In this document: piece by piece, positions 1-6,453 of the stretch
Layout of the letters: each line of letters opens with the position of its first letter
How positions within the stretch are numbered: the first letter of the stretch is position 1
Source of the DNA: a virus
Reading direction: 5' to 3' (one strand)
DNA length: 31,282 nt
IMG/VR virus record: IMGVR_UViG_3300011253_000793
Span: 1-31,282 of that record
Made by a program: the position numbers and the translations under genes
The notes under the pieces: generated by a model
The model's input: the letters and a program-made list of their open reading frames with translations, nothing else
The model's database searches: none
Told to the model about the DNA's origin: nothing

Positions 1-12
1 CTTCGAATTACC
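1..12. repeat. Terminal 12-bp direct repeat, left copy (candidate cos)
   Basis: The first 12 bases, CTTCGAATTACC, are identical to the last 12 of the window. The matching copy lies 60 bases upstream of the terminase small-subunit start, where lambda-type phages carry cos. A 12-nt 5' overhang filled in at both ends would give exactly this arrangement; a circular assembly overlap would also. The stop codon of the last minus-strand gene (TAA, bases 8-10) lies inside the repeat. That the ends coincide is seen directly; calling them cohesive ends is inference. Confidence 0.6.
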
Positions 13-184
13 CGCAAGACGAATCGCGCTGGAAGTACCTTTTTGATTTGGTAGGCACCATCAATAAATACATGCCATAAACGACGGCCCCTGTGGTCAA
101 AATGATGGTCATCAGTACCAAAAAGATAAAGTTAAGCACTGCCTCGTAGACCGCCACCAGTAATGTCAGCAAATCCCTGATCAC
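8..184 (-). CDS. Small membrane protein next to the genome end
   Basis: This 58-residue protein starts at a GTG that overlaps the stop of the preceding gene as GTGA, so it is probably translationally coupled. Residues about 4-42 are strongly hydrophobic and could form one long or two short membrane helices, followed by a short basic, polar tail (TKSKRYFQRD). It is the last gene of the leftward transcript, and its TAA stop is inside the 12-bp terminal repeat. The function is unknown. A holin-like or superinfection role is possible from size and topology, but nothing in the sequence proves it. A longer reading from an upstream ATG would overlap the previous gene by 55 bases and is less likely. 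Confidence 0.6.
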   Translation of the reverse strand: MIRDLLTLLVAVYEAVLNFIFLVLMTIILTTGAVVYGMYLLMVPTKSKRYFQRDSSCG

Positions 185-876
185 TTTGGATCCTTCATTG
201 CCTTCCTCATTCCTCGATCCATGTTGCGCGCCCACTTGCTCTTGATGGTTTTTTCGATGACCTGGTAAAACATGAAGCGCTTTTTATAGGTAGGCTCGCG
301 GCCTTCAACCATGAAGGGCGTCACGCTGTTGCCATTACGCTGCATGATGATCGTCTTTTGTTTGCGCGTATTAATGGCAAAGTAACGCTTTTTCTTGCGC
401 TTAGTATTTTGGGTTGCGTCGGTGTTGCGCCCAACGTCGCTGATCGCCTTAACGATCTGGCTCGTATGCAGGTTGCCAAAGCGATCTCGGGACGCGCTGC
501 GTCCAGGGTAAAGATATCTGCCAGGCGATAAGAAAAGGCGCTCTGCTTTCTTTTGGCGTCTAGTGCCGCCCTCAATGTGCGGTTTCATAATACTTCGGCG
601 CGCCTGGCCTTTGTCGCCCCAATCCTCTAAGTCAATTCGGGCGAACATCTTGTCTATATCTTTGTCTTTCTTTGCCTGTTCCACCTTTATCCCTGCGGGC
701 AGATAGGCAGCGATCGGTTTGTTGAAGGTTTCGCGCATGTGTTTCTTCGCAGCCCTCATGGCATCGAACGCTGTGCTGTTAAGCGCGAGCTTGTAAGCAT
801 AAGGTAATTGCTTTTTCTGCATCTTTTTCAACGTGCGCTTGTAGTCGTGAATATTGGTGCTGACGCTAAGTTTCAA
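181..876 (-). CDS. Minor tail protein Z-like (tail completion) protein
   Basis: This 231-residue basic protein has the layout of the lambda gpZ/HK97 gp10-like tail-completion group. It has an N-terminal helical stretch (about 10-50) typical of proteins that join tail to head, then a middle segment with PHIEGGTRRQKKAERLF (about 99-115), matching the family pattern of a Gly-Gly-x-Arg turn followed by basic residues. The start is a TTG, chosen because GAGGAG lies 7 bases upstream and no ATG fits. It overlaps the DUF3310 gene by 11 bases. Oddly, it is not among the tail genes at 20-24 kb but at the far end of the genome behind metabolic genes. On a circular map it sits just across the ends from terminase. 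The family call is by pattern recognition and moderately sure. Confidence 0.6.
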   Translation of the reverse strand: MKLSVSTNIHDYKRTLKKMQKKQLPYAYKLALNSTAFDAMRAAKKHMRETFNKPIAAYLPAGIKVEQAKKDKDIDKMFARIDLEDWGDKGQARRSIMKPHIEGGTRRQKKAERLFLSPGRYLYPGRSASRDRFGNLHTSQIVKAISDVGRNTDATQNTKRKKKRYFAINTRKQKTIIMQRNGNSVTPFMVEGREPTYKKRFMFYQVIEKTIKSKWARNMDRGMRKAMKDPK

Positions 877-1195
877 TGATCGTCTCCTCGCCTGTTACCG
901 TGTTTAGTTTGCGCCCTGTACGCCATTTGACTGCGTCCCAGTCGGCTGGGGTAGGGTCGGCCCTGTACCCGCGCAGATCCTTACCAATTGCGAACGATAG
1001 CCACCAATGCGCCTTGCTGAGATTCTCATCAGCATCGCCTTTCTTTTGCCATCGCCAGAGCATCTCGAACGCCTGAACGACACAGGCGGTTTTGACCGCA
1101 TCAGGTCCGAACTGCTGGACCATTGCATCAATGCACTCAATATCGCCCGCATAGTGATCTGGCCGGTTTACTGCGTCAGAATGGGATTTCGTCAT
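866..1195 (-). CDS. DUF3310 family protein
   Basis: This 109-residue protein begins with the DUF3310 signature: VNRPDHY (about 9-15) followed by IECIDAM, then a segment ending KKGDADENLSKAHWWL (about 51-66), the counterpart of the family's EDlxKAxWYL stretch. The family is widespread in phages, usually among nucleotide or replication genes; it is related to nucleotide-kinase-like proteins of T7-type phages, and its role is unproven. The start ATG is preceded by GGAG with a 7-base spacer and overlaps the upstream gene by 20 bases. It is part of the leftward operon running from the repeat region at 2.5-2.8 kb. Confidence 0.8.
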   Translation of the reverse strand: MTKSHSDAVNRPDHYAGDIECIDAMVQQFGPDAVKTACVVQAFEMLWRWQKKGDADENLSKAHWWLSFAIGKDLRGYRADPTPADWDAVKWRTGRKLNTVTGEETIIET

Positions 1196-1664
1196 CTACT
1201 AGCTCCACTTCTTTCCAATTGATCACACGGGTGCCAGCGAACTGGCTCTTGATGTGAATGATGTTGGCTGGGATCATCATCACCAGCTCATCGAGGGTGA
1301 AGGCAACAGTGCCATCCTCAACCTGATTCATGTGCTCTTTTTCTCTTACGATGGCAACCGGTGTATTTCGCGGCCCTGCGACGGTTGTCCACACACTTGG
1401 CGGCACCGGCTTATTGCCCAGGCTGGCCGCTTCCAGTTCCAGGGCAGCAAATCCTTTGGTGACGCTCTTGGCGTGATCTCGCACCGATGGCAGATGATTG
1501 GCTTCAACCGCTGCCTGGTATCGCTTCCACTGAGCATCCCACTTAAACCTCAGATCAGCGCCGACCTTCAGCCGGAGTTGATCAGTTCCCCATTTGCGAT
1601 CAGCTTCAATTACCAAAGCATTGATGCCAGCGATGAGAGAATCTAGTTCGATGTTTTTCTTCAT
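1176..1664 (-). CDS. Hypothetical phage protein
   Basis: This 162-residue protein starts at an ATG 4 bases after the stop of the PP-loop gene, with TTAGGACA as ribosome site. The N-terminal half is helical and rich in charged residues, including a tryptophan cluster (KWGTDQLRL, FKWDAQWKRY) and a helix ending KGFAALELEA. The C-terminal half (about 85-162) is predicted beta-rich and ends in an acidic tail (ELVDDEIPF). Proteins with this RxWGxxxLxxLV-like start occur as unnamed genes in phages of alphaproteobacteria and other hosts, but I know of no function. Its place between a PP-loop protein and DUF3310 suggests an early metabolic or host-modifying role. Confidence 0.7.
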   Translation of the reverse strand: MKKNIELDSLIAGINALVIEADRKWGTDQLRLKVGADLRFKWDAQWKRYQAAVEANHLPSVRDHAKSVTKGFAALELEAASLGNKPVPPSVWTTVAGPRNTPVAIVREKEHMNQVEDGTVAFTLDELVMMIPANIIHIKSQFAGTRVINWKEVELVDDEIPF

Positions 1665-1668
1665 TGTC

Positions 1669-2517
1669 CTAATCGCCGCAAAAACAAGGGATGGATTCGT
1701 CATCAAATTCAAATAACGCACCCTGATCTGAGGCAATTATTTTCATCTGTGCATAACTTGGACTCTGCCTATCAAACTGATCGCTGTGAATTTCTTCTTC
1801 TTCTGCCCACCAATCTGCTAGATCTGGACGCGCCTGGATAATTGACAATCTTTTTGATCTACCCTTCAGAAAACACAGATCGCAATTTCCCCAATCTGTA
1901 ACGCCATCATTATTTGGCAGATCAAGATCAAAATTCTGATTTTTCCAGAACAACGACACCATCCATTTGGTGTGGCCCGCCTCATACATCGGGCAGAAAT
2001 TATCCTGACCTTCGTTGGTCTTTTTGTGTAGCTTCATTGCCCGACGCTTTTCATCTGCTCGAATTCCAATCATTGTCAGAAATGGTGCTTGAAGCCCATG
2101 ATCCAGCGCATATCGATGAATCGATCGAACCTTTAATTGACCAGAGCAAAATCGAGCCATTGGATTTGGCAAATTGCCAACATCTCGCATCAATCTTACG
2201 AACGGCTCGCCATTTCTTGAGGCTGTCTCATGGTCCACAACCTTGTACCTATAATCGTAATTTTTTGAATCTGCCTTTTGATCTCTGCCGTCATATTCAA
2301 GCCAAACAATTGGCACGTCCCAGTTATCTGAACAGGCTTGAACAAAATCCAAGGTTTGCGGCATTTCCTTCCCTGTGTTTGCAAACGTCACAATCACATC
2401 ATCTGGCAAAATTCCATTGTGAGCCTCAAGTATGTTGTAAAGCATAAAGGCGCTACTGCGCCCACCGCTGAAGCTGATCACCGCTGGCTCATCTATAAAG
2501 TATGGATTCTTTTTCAT
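1669..2517 (-). CDS. PAPS reductase/DndC-like PP-loop protein
   Basis: This 282-residue protein belongs to the PAPS reductase family of adenylating PP-loop enzymes. The PP-loop is SGGRSSA (17-23), followed by VTFANTGKEMPQTLDF (43-58) and the conserved GIRADEKRR (151-159). Cysteines at 124 (ARFCSGQ), 175, 212, 215 (NCDLC) and 278/280 (CFC) are spaced like an iron-sulfur site. That resembles DndC or TtcA-like sulfur-transfer proteins more than classic PAPS reductase with its single C-terminal redox cysteine. Phage members are called auxiliary metabolic genes, but the true substrate is usually unknown. No other dnd genes are nearby, so DNA phosphorothioation is not supported here. The ribosome site is AAGGA 7 bases before ATG. 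The leader is made of the TGATGAC repeats. Confidence 0.85.
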   Translation of the reverse strand: MKKNPYFIDEPAVISFSGGRSSAFMLYNILEAHNGILPDDVIVTFANTGKEMPQTLDFVQACSDNWDVPIVWLEYDGRDQKADSKNYDYRYKVVDHETASRNGEPFVRLMRDVGNLPNPMARFCSGQLKVRSIHRYALDHGLQAPFLTMIGIRADEKRRAMKLHKKTNEGQDNFCPMYEAGHTKWMVSLFWKNQNFDLDLPNNDGVTDWGNCDLCFLKGRSKRLSIIQARPDLADWWAEEEEIHSDQFDRQSPSYAQMKIIASDQGALFEFDDESIPCFCGD

Positions 2518-2529
2518 TTCCCAATCCTT

Positions 2530-2769
2530 GAGTCATCAGTCATCAGTAATCACCCCCTATAGGGGGGGTGATGACTATGATGACTCGGCTGAAATTGACC
2601 GTTTCAATGATGACTGAATGATGACTCGGATTTTTCATAATTTAAAAACTGATATATATCATTGGTTTAGGGCTGAACCTTCGAGTCATCATTTTGATGA
2701 CTGAGTCATCATTGATGATGACTGAGTCATCATTTGGGTATGATGACTCGACCCCCCAAATGATGACTC
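2530..2769. repeat. Array of 13 TGATGAC/GTCATCA motifs around an AT-rich core
   Basis: The heptamer TGATGAC, usually as TGATGACTC or TGATGACTG, occurs at least 13 times in 240 bases. Copies at 2569, 2578, 2608, 2619, 2695, 2716, 2741 and 2761 read on the plus strand. Copies ending at 2538, 2545, 2691, 2711 and 2732 read on the minus strand. TGATGACTGAGTCATCA is an almost perfect palindrome present twice (2695-2711, 2716-2732). CACCCCCTATAGGGGGGGTG (2551-2570) forms the core of a larger palindrome spanning 2530-2586. Between the two clusters lies an AT-rich stretch (2629-2668) with the perfect palindrome TGATATATATCA (2650-2661). Iterons flanking an unwinding element are typical of origins; the array also lies directly in front of the PP-loop gene, so operator clusters are an alternative. 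Confidence 0.85.
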
Positions 2770-2784
2770 CAAATTGAATAAAAT

Positions 2785-3210
2785 TCATGATTTAGACCCA
2801 TTTGTATGAATAAAATTCTCCATGTCATCGACCATTTTTTGCATATCCGTAACCATATTTTCGGACCTGACCATCAATTTTGCGGCCCGATTCCGCAGCT
2901 TGACCAGCTCCGCAACCAGTTCATCGAGGTCGTCATTGTCAAATTCTAGAGTCATTTTCGACCAACAAAACTCAACCGAAAACTGCTGCCGGAACCATTT
3001 GCGATGCCCTGGATCTTGGTCAATCTCGGTCTCGATCTCTAACTCACCGGCCATCAATTCCGCAATTTCTTCCATCAGATCCCTAGCCGCGACCAGCGCT
3101 TCGATGTCCTGATCGGAAATGAGCAAAAATCCTTTGTCATAACCTCGCTTCAAATTGCGACCTTGCATGGCGATCTCGAAAACCAAACTGCCCAGTTCCC
3201 TGTGATTCAT
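2785..3210 (-). CDS. Hypothetical acidic helical protein of the replication operon
   Basis: This 141-residue protein is acidic and mostly helical. Heptad-like hydrophobic spacing in the C-terminal half (VAELVKLRNRAAKLM and onward) suggests a coiled coil or helical dimer. A central stretch (PGHRKWFRQQFSVEFCWSKM) is the only basic, aromatic part. I chose the ATG at 3210 because it overlaps the stop of the upstream small HTH gene as ATGA, although a GTG at 3273 would be open. It is the last gene before the TGATGAC repeat array. With the small HTH protein it is a candidate partner in origin binding, but only by position. I recognise no family. Confidence 0.6.
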   Translation of the reverse strand: MNHRELGSLVFEIAMQGRNLKRGYDKGFLLISDQDIEALVAARDLMEEIAELMAGELEIETEIDQDPGHRKWFRQQFSVEFCWSKMTLEFDNDDLDELVAELVKLRNRAAKLMVRSENMVTDMQKMVDDMENFIHTNGSKS

Positions 3211-3383
3211 GGCACGTTTTTCACAGTGCGCCAAGCCACCCCAAATTTTTGCGCGATCCTTCTGACATTCCACCCGAGCTGACGATGCGCGATAACCGCA
3301 TCTTCAAAATCGGCCCTGCATCGGAATGGCCCAGGCGTTGGCGGGCGTCCCTGTTTCATAGTTAAAACTCGCTCTTTACTCAT
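3207..3383 (-). CDS. Small helix-turn-helix protein
   Basis: This 58-residue protein carries a clear helix-turn-helix of the homeodomain/resolvase type in its C-terminal half, LGWNVRRIAQKFGVAWRTVK, preceded by a basic, proline-rich arm (KQGRPPTPGP) that could lie in the minor groove. The ATG at 3383 overlaps the primase-helicase stop within ATGAGTAA. An in-frame ATG at 3359 would give 50 residues. The stop overlaps the next gene as ATGA, which supports a real coding sequence in a coupled series. Such small HTH proteins can be repressors, activators or origin-binding factors. The TGATGAC array two genes downstream is an obvious candidate target, but this is inference. Confidence 0.65.
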   Translation of the reverse strand: MSKERVLTMKQGRPPTPGPFRCRADFEDAVIAHRQLGWNVRRIAQKFGVAWRTVKNVP

Positions 3384-5265
3384 TTGCTAACCACACCTCA
3401 TCATCATATTTGCCAACCACCTCACGCTCGACCAGGCGCGCGACGCACCGATTAAACGACGTGTAGAAATACTTGCCGCCGTTGTCCATCAACGCCTTCG
3501 CCTCGTCGCGCCATTGATCCAACGACACCACCCGCGTCATGCCTGGCGCTTTGCCGGACCTGCTGGCGTGACCGAGTTCCCACACTGCCGAGCGCAGAGC
3601 CTTGATCGCTAGGCGCTCGTTGGTGCTCATGTCGAATCGTTGCTTTTCGTCCTTAACGATCGTGCTTAGTTCCAGGGCAACGCTGGTTTGCCCGATCAGG
3701 CCGTCGCCAATCTGCACTTGAACCATGTCAAACGAGATTGGTTCTCCCATTTCCACATCTTTTTGCTTCTCGAAAGTGAGCCGAATTTGGTTGTCGGTGA
3801 TCTTCTTGCAGCTCAGTGAAGTATTAACCGCGCCCTTGAGGCTGCTTGAGCCTCTGAGGCCCTTTGCCGTGTCCTTGCCGGAGTGGTGTATGCCCAGCAC
3901 CGACGCGCCGTGTACGCGCTGCAAATTGCCGCACGCCTTGATGAATTTGCCCATATCCGTGGCGCTGTTCTCGTCACCGTCAGCCATAGCCCTGGCGACC
4001 GTATCAATCACGATCAGGTCAAAGCGGCCCATCTCGGAAATGGTATTGCTCAAGCGAAACATGCTGGCCGGATCCAAAAACTCGACCGCTTCCGGCAGTA
4101 CATAAAAGTCCTGCACCGGCTCGTATTCGTTGTGAGCGTGCCAAGCCTTGATGCGCGAGGGCAGGCCGCTCACGCCTTCACCGGCGATGTAGAGCACCCG
4201 CCCAGGCTTGGTTGTCTGCCCATGCCAATCGCGCCCAGCGGCGACGTGTAGCGAGAGATCAAGCGCCACGAAGGTTTTGCCCTCGCCTGGCGGGCCATAG
4301 AGCACTGCTAATTCATTTTTGGGAATGATCGAGTCGACCAGCCATTCAGGCGGCGGCATGGCGAACAGATCCTCGATCGACAGGACGCGATAGGAAAGGG
4401 CGGTTTCATCGTCCAAATCGACCGCTTCATCGTCCTCGTCAAAATCAAACTCGATCGAAAAATCAGCGTCATGCTCGGTGATTATCTGGCACCGTTCGCC
4501 CAATTCCGTGAAGTCGTGGGTCAGCAAAAAATCCGCCGCGTCAAACTTTTCTGGGAAGTCCCGAAATGTGACCAATTGAATGGTACTTGCCAGCCCTTGC
4601 AGTGAGCTAATGACCTGGCGCGCGTGTGCTCGCCCAGCCGCATCGTTGTCCTCATAAACCACGACATCGCGGCCCCTGAAGTAGATCGACAGCAGATCCG
4701 ACCAATTCTTGGCGCCGCCGGAGTTGGTCGTTGCCAGCACGTCAACCTCGGCTTGTAGGGCAAGCACGTTTTTCTCGCCTTCCAATATGTGCACCGGCTC
4801 GTCGGGCCTGGCCGCGAGTTCGTGCAATTTATAGGGCAGGGCGGCAATGCCTTTGATGCCAGGCTTGCCCTTGGCGTCGTACTGCCGAAAGGTCTTGCGC
4901 CCGTCCAAGTATTGAAGACGACGCACCTGGTAGATAACCACGCCGTCCTGATTGGTGTAAAAGTAGCGATCAACCTCGACCGGCTTTTCGTCAACGGTCG
5001 GGACTGGCTGCAACCGGCAACCGAAGTCGTCCAACTGCTCAAATATGGGCCTGCCGTCGCCGTAGAGCTTCAGCAGTGAAATGGCGTTGCCGCCTTTTTC
5101 CAGTTCGTAATCGTAAAACTGCCCATTTCCGACCGTGAGGCGTTTGCTGCCCTGCAATCCCCAGCGATACTCATCGGCGGTGTTGAAGCTCGGCTCGCCA
5201 AAGATGGCGATGCAGATTTTTAACATCGTGTCGCCACTAAGATCGTGTTCCCGTTCCGTCATCAT
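3376..5265 (-). CDS. Toprim primase / RecA-like replicative helicase
   Basis: This 629-residue protein is the phage's replication protein. The N-terminal part (1-100) resembles primase-associated domains but has no zinc-finger cysteines. A Toprim domain follows, with LEGEKN (161-166) and the metal-binding YEDNDAAG (204-211). After an acidic linker (about 265-290) comes a RepA/DnaB-type ATPase of the AAA_25 kind, with Walker A GPPGEGKT (324-331), Walker B LIVIDT (417-422) and the GIHHSGKD motif (458-465). The C-terminal 90 residues look like a winged-helix tail. It would prime and unwind at the origin. The gene starts ATGATG after a G-rich stretch 6 bases upstream and overlaps the next small HTH gene. 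No separate DNA polymerase is encoded, so the phage should use the host enzyme. Confidence 0.9.
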   Translation of the reverse strand: MMTEREHDLSGDTMLKICIAIFGEPSFNTADEYRWGLQGSKRLTVGNGQFYDYELEKGGNAISLLKLYGDGRPIFEQLDDFGCRLQPVPTVDEKPVEVDRYFYTNQDGVVIYQVRRLQYLDGRKTFRQYDAKGKPGIKGIAALPYKLHELAARPDEPVHILEGEKNVLALQAEVDVLATTNSGGAKNWSDLLSIYFRGRDVVVYEDNDAAGRAHARQVISSLQGLASTIQLVTFRDFPEKFDAADFLLTHDFTELGERCQIITEHDADFSIEFDFDEDDEAVDLDDETALSYRVLSIEDLFAMPPPEWLVDSIIPKNELAVLYGPPGEGKTFVALDLSLHVAAGRDWHGQTTKPGRVLYIAGEGVSGLPSRIKAWHAHNEYEPVQDFYVLPEAVEFLDPASMFRLSNTISEMGRFDLIVIDTVARAMADGDENSATDMGKFIKACGNLQRVHGASVLGIHHSGKDTAKGLRGSSSLKGAVNTSLSCKKITDNQIRLTFEKQKDVEMGEPISFDMVQVQIGDGLIGQTSVALELSTIVKDEKQRFDMSTNERLAIKALRSAVWELGHASRSGKAPGMTRVVSLDQWRDEAKALMDNGGKYFYTSFNRCVARLVEREVVGKYDDEVWLANE

Positions 5266-5330
5266 TTAAAACCCCCGCCTGGCGCTTTGGGTGGGAAGGG
5301 TAAGGGGGTGCGCCAGCGCGAGGGGAGGCT

Positions 5331-5858
5331 TTACCATTCCGCCGCTGCCGACTGTGCATCGTCAACAGAGGAAAGGGCGATTGGGCGCTCGACCCATTCG
5401 ACTATTTTAAACTCAGGGATTCGGGTGCTGCCCTTGCCGATCTTGGCAGGGGTTGAGCCGGTATACTGACAGAGCGGCAGCTTGTCGCCTTCGCGCGTTT
5501 GCGCCATCTCGTCATAGATTGCGTCCAAGCCCATCACAGGACCAGTGCCGTTTGATTCCCAGATCCGGCGCTCATCGTTAAGGGTTAGCTCGATCTGAAA
5601 CGCGAGCTTATAACCTTCGCCTGGGCTTGGCAGTTTAGCGCCAGCTTTTTCAGCCCAAACCTTGTCAGGTGCCGCGCCATCATCGCCCCACTTCATCCAG
5701 CCGGTTTTGACCGAATCCATATCAAAGACAATTTTCACATCCTTCATTTCAAATTCGGTCTTACCTTCCGACCAGGCATTGGCCGATGGCATGAATTTAA
5801 TGAACAGTGAACCGCTTGGTTCGTCACCGGAATTGCTGCTGAGGCCCAGAATTGACAT
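5331..5858 (-). CDS. Replication-operon protein, possible ssDNA-binding protein
   Basis: This 175-residue protein is predicted to be mainly beta-strand and is rich in tryptophan and charged residues (SANAWSEGKTEF, TGWMKWGDDGAAPDKVW, RRIWESNGTG). The region KLPSPGEGYKLAFQIELTL (about 75-93) looks like a strand pair of an OB-like fold. Related unnamed proteins are found beside helicase-primase genes in marine phages. Position, size and aromatic content fit a single-strand DNA-binding protein, although the usual acidic C-terminal tip is missing (it ends DDAQSAAAEW). The ribosome site AAGGA sits 8 bases before ATG within a long A-rich tract. The function is inferred, mostly from context. Confidence 0.55.
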   Translation of the reverse strand: MSILGLSSNSGDEPSGSLFIKFMPSANAWSEGKTEFEMKDVKIVFDMDSVKTGWMKWGDDGAAPDKVWAEKAGAKLPSPGEGYKLAFQIELTLNDERRIWESNGTGPVMGLDAIYDEMAQTREGDKLPLCQYTGSTPAKIGKGSTRIPEFKIVEWVERPIALSSVDDAQSAAAEW

Positions 5859-5883
5859 ATTTTTTTCCTTTTTTTTGAATTTA

Positions 5884-6288
5884 TTAAGTTTCTATTTCCA
5901 GCGTCTGAGCCTCACGAACAACGTAGCACCAGGTTTCAAATGAGGTCGTCACCACCTCGTTATTTTTCCGCGTCCAGTCACCGTTGATGACGTGAATTGG
6001 AAAAACGCATCGGATCGGTCTGCGATCAAATTTATAAATCAGGACCGGATGCGTGTTATCTCCTGCCGCGTTTGTTGTCTGCGTCCACCATTCCGGCCTG
6101 TGTAGAAAGGATGAATTGTCACGATACCGCTTGCATTCAATCGTCCAATCATCAAGACCAATGAGGTCGCCGTGGTTGCTTTCGCGGTATTGATCAAGAT
6201 CCCTGCGAACCGTCACGCCCAGGTGCTCATAGATCAAATTTGCGATCTCTCGCTCAAATCCTGCACCCTTTGCGCGACTGTCAACCAT
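5884..6288 (-). CDS. PDDEXK nuclease, Holliday-junction-resolvase-like
   Basis: This 134-residue protein shows the restriction-endonuclease-like active site: an N-terminal helix with GFEREIANLI (E12/E14), then GDLIG (D41) and IECKRY (E51-K53), followed by a conserved W-W segment (RPEWWTQTT) and VLIYKFDR, the usual third strand. Size and order fit the archaeal-type Holliday junction resolvase/phage PDDEXK group that processes recombination intermediates or replication forks. The start is the ATG at 6288, six bases after AGG; a TTG six bases earlier is possible but less likely. It is the first gene of the leftward replication operon and faces the recombinase-like gene across the control region. 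Confidence 0.75.
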   Translation of the reverse strand: MVDSRAKGAGFEREIANLIYEHLGVTVRRDLDQYRESNHGDLIGLDDWTIECKRYRDNSSFLHRPEWWTQTTNAAGDNTHPVLIYKFDRRPIRCVFPIHVINGDWTRKNNEVVTTSFETWCYVVREAQTLEIET

Positions 6289-6453
6289 CCGCAACCTATA
6301 ACCTTATGATTTGTATGAAAACCAATGTATAAACACCGGTCAGCCCTTACGCTTGCAGAACGGTATTTATAAAGGTAGAGTTTGTACAGAGTGTTTTGAT
6401 ATTGTTGATAAAGAAAGTTGCATTAAATAGATATATTGCATAAAAAGGTATTT
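6289..6453. promoter_or_regulatory. Divergent early control region
   Basis: This 165-base AT-rich gap separates the leftward replication operon from the rightward early cluster, so it should contain two divergent promoters. ACCGGTCA (6335-6342) matches eight bases of the perfect palindrome in the moron promoter at 28209-28220. It lies just upstream of a TATACA sequence on the minus strand. On the plus strand TTGATA and TAGATA-like hexamers are visible near 6410-6435, but neither promoter is convincing by consensus. No tRNA or terminator was seen. Confidence 0.5.

Noticed and set aside
1-12. attP/attachment-site core or tRNA T-loop remnant (TTCGAAT)
   Set aside because: No intact integrase is present, the recombinase-like protein is catalytically degenerate and is 6 kb away, and no cloverleaf can be formed around the sequence.
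2695-2732. TGAGTCA as an AP-1-like site
   Set aside because: A eukaryotic motif by chance; here it is the centre of the phage's own palindromic repeat.
2530-2769. CRISPR array
   Set aside because: Repeat units are 7-9 bases, occur on both strands and have spacers of 0-100 bases; no cas genes are present.
5255-5266. Another TGATGAC motif at the primase-helicase start
   Set aside because: It is an isolated copy created by the ATGATG start codons and is not part of a cluster.
6436-6453. TTG start of the recombinase-like gene at 6436
   Set aside because: No ribosome site; the ATG at 6454 has AAGG at a good distance.
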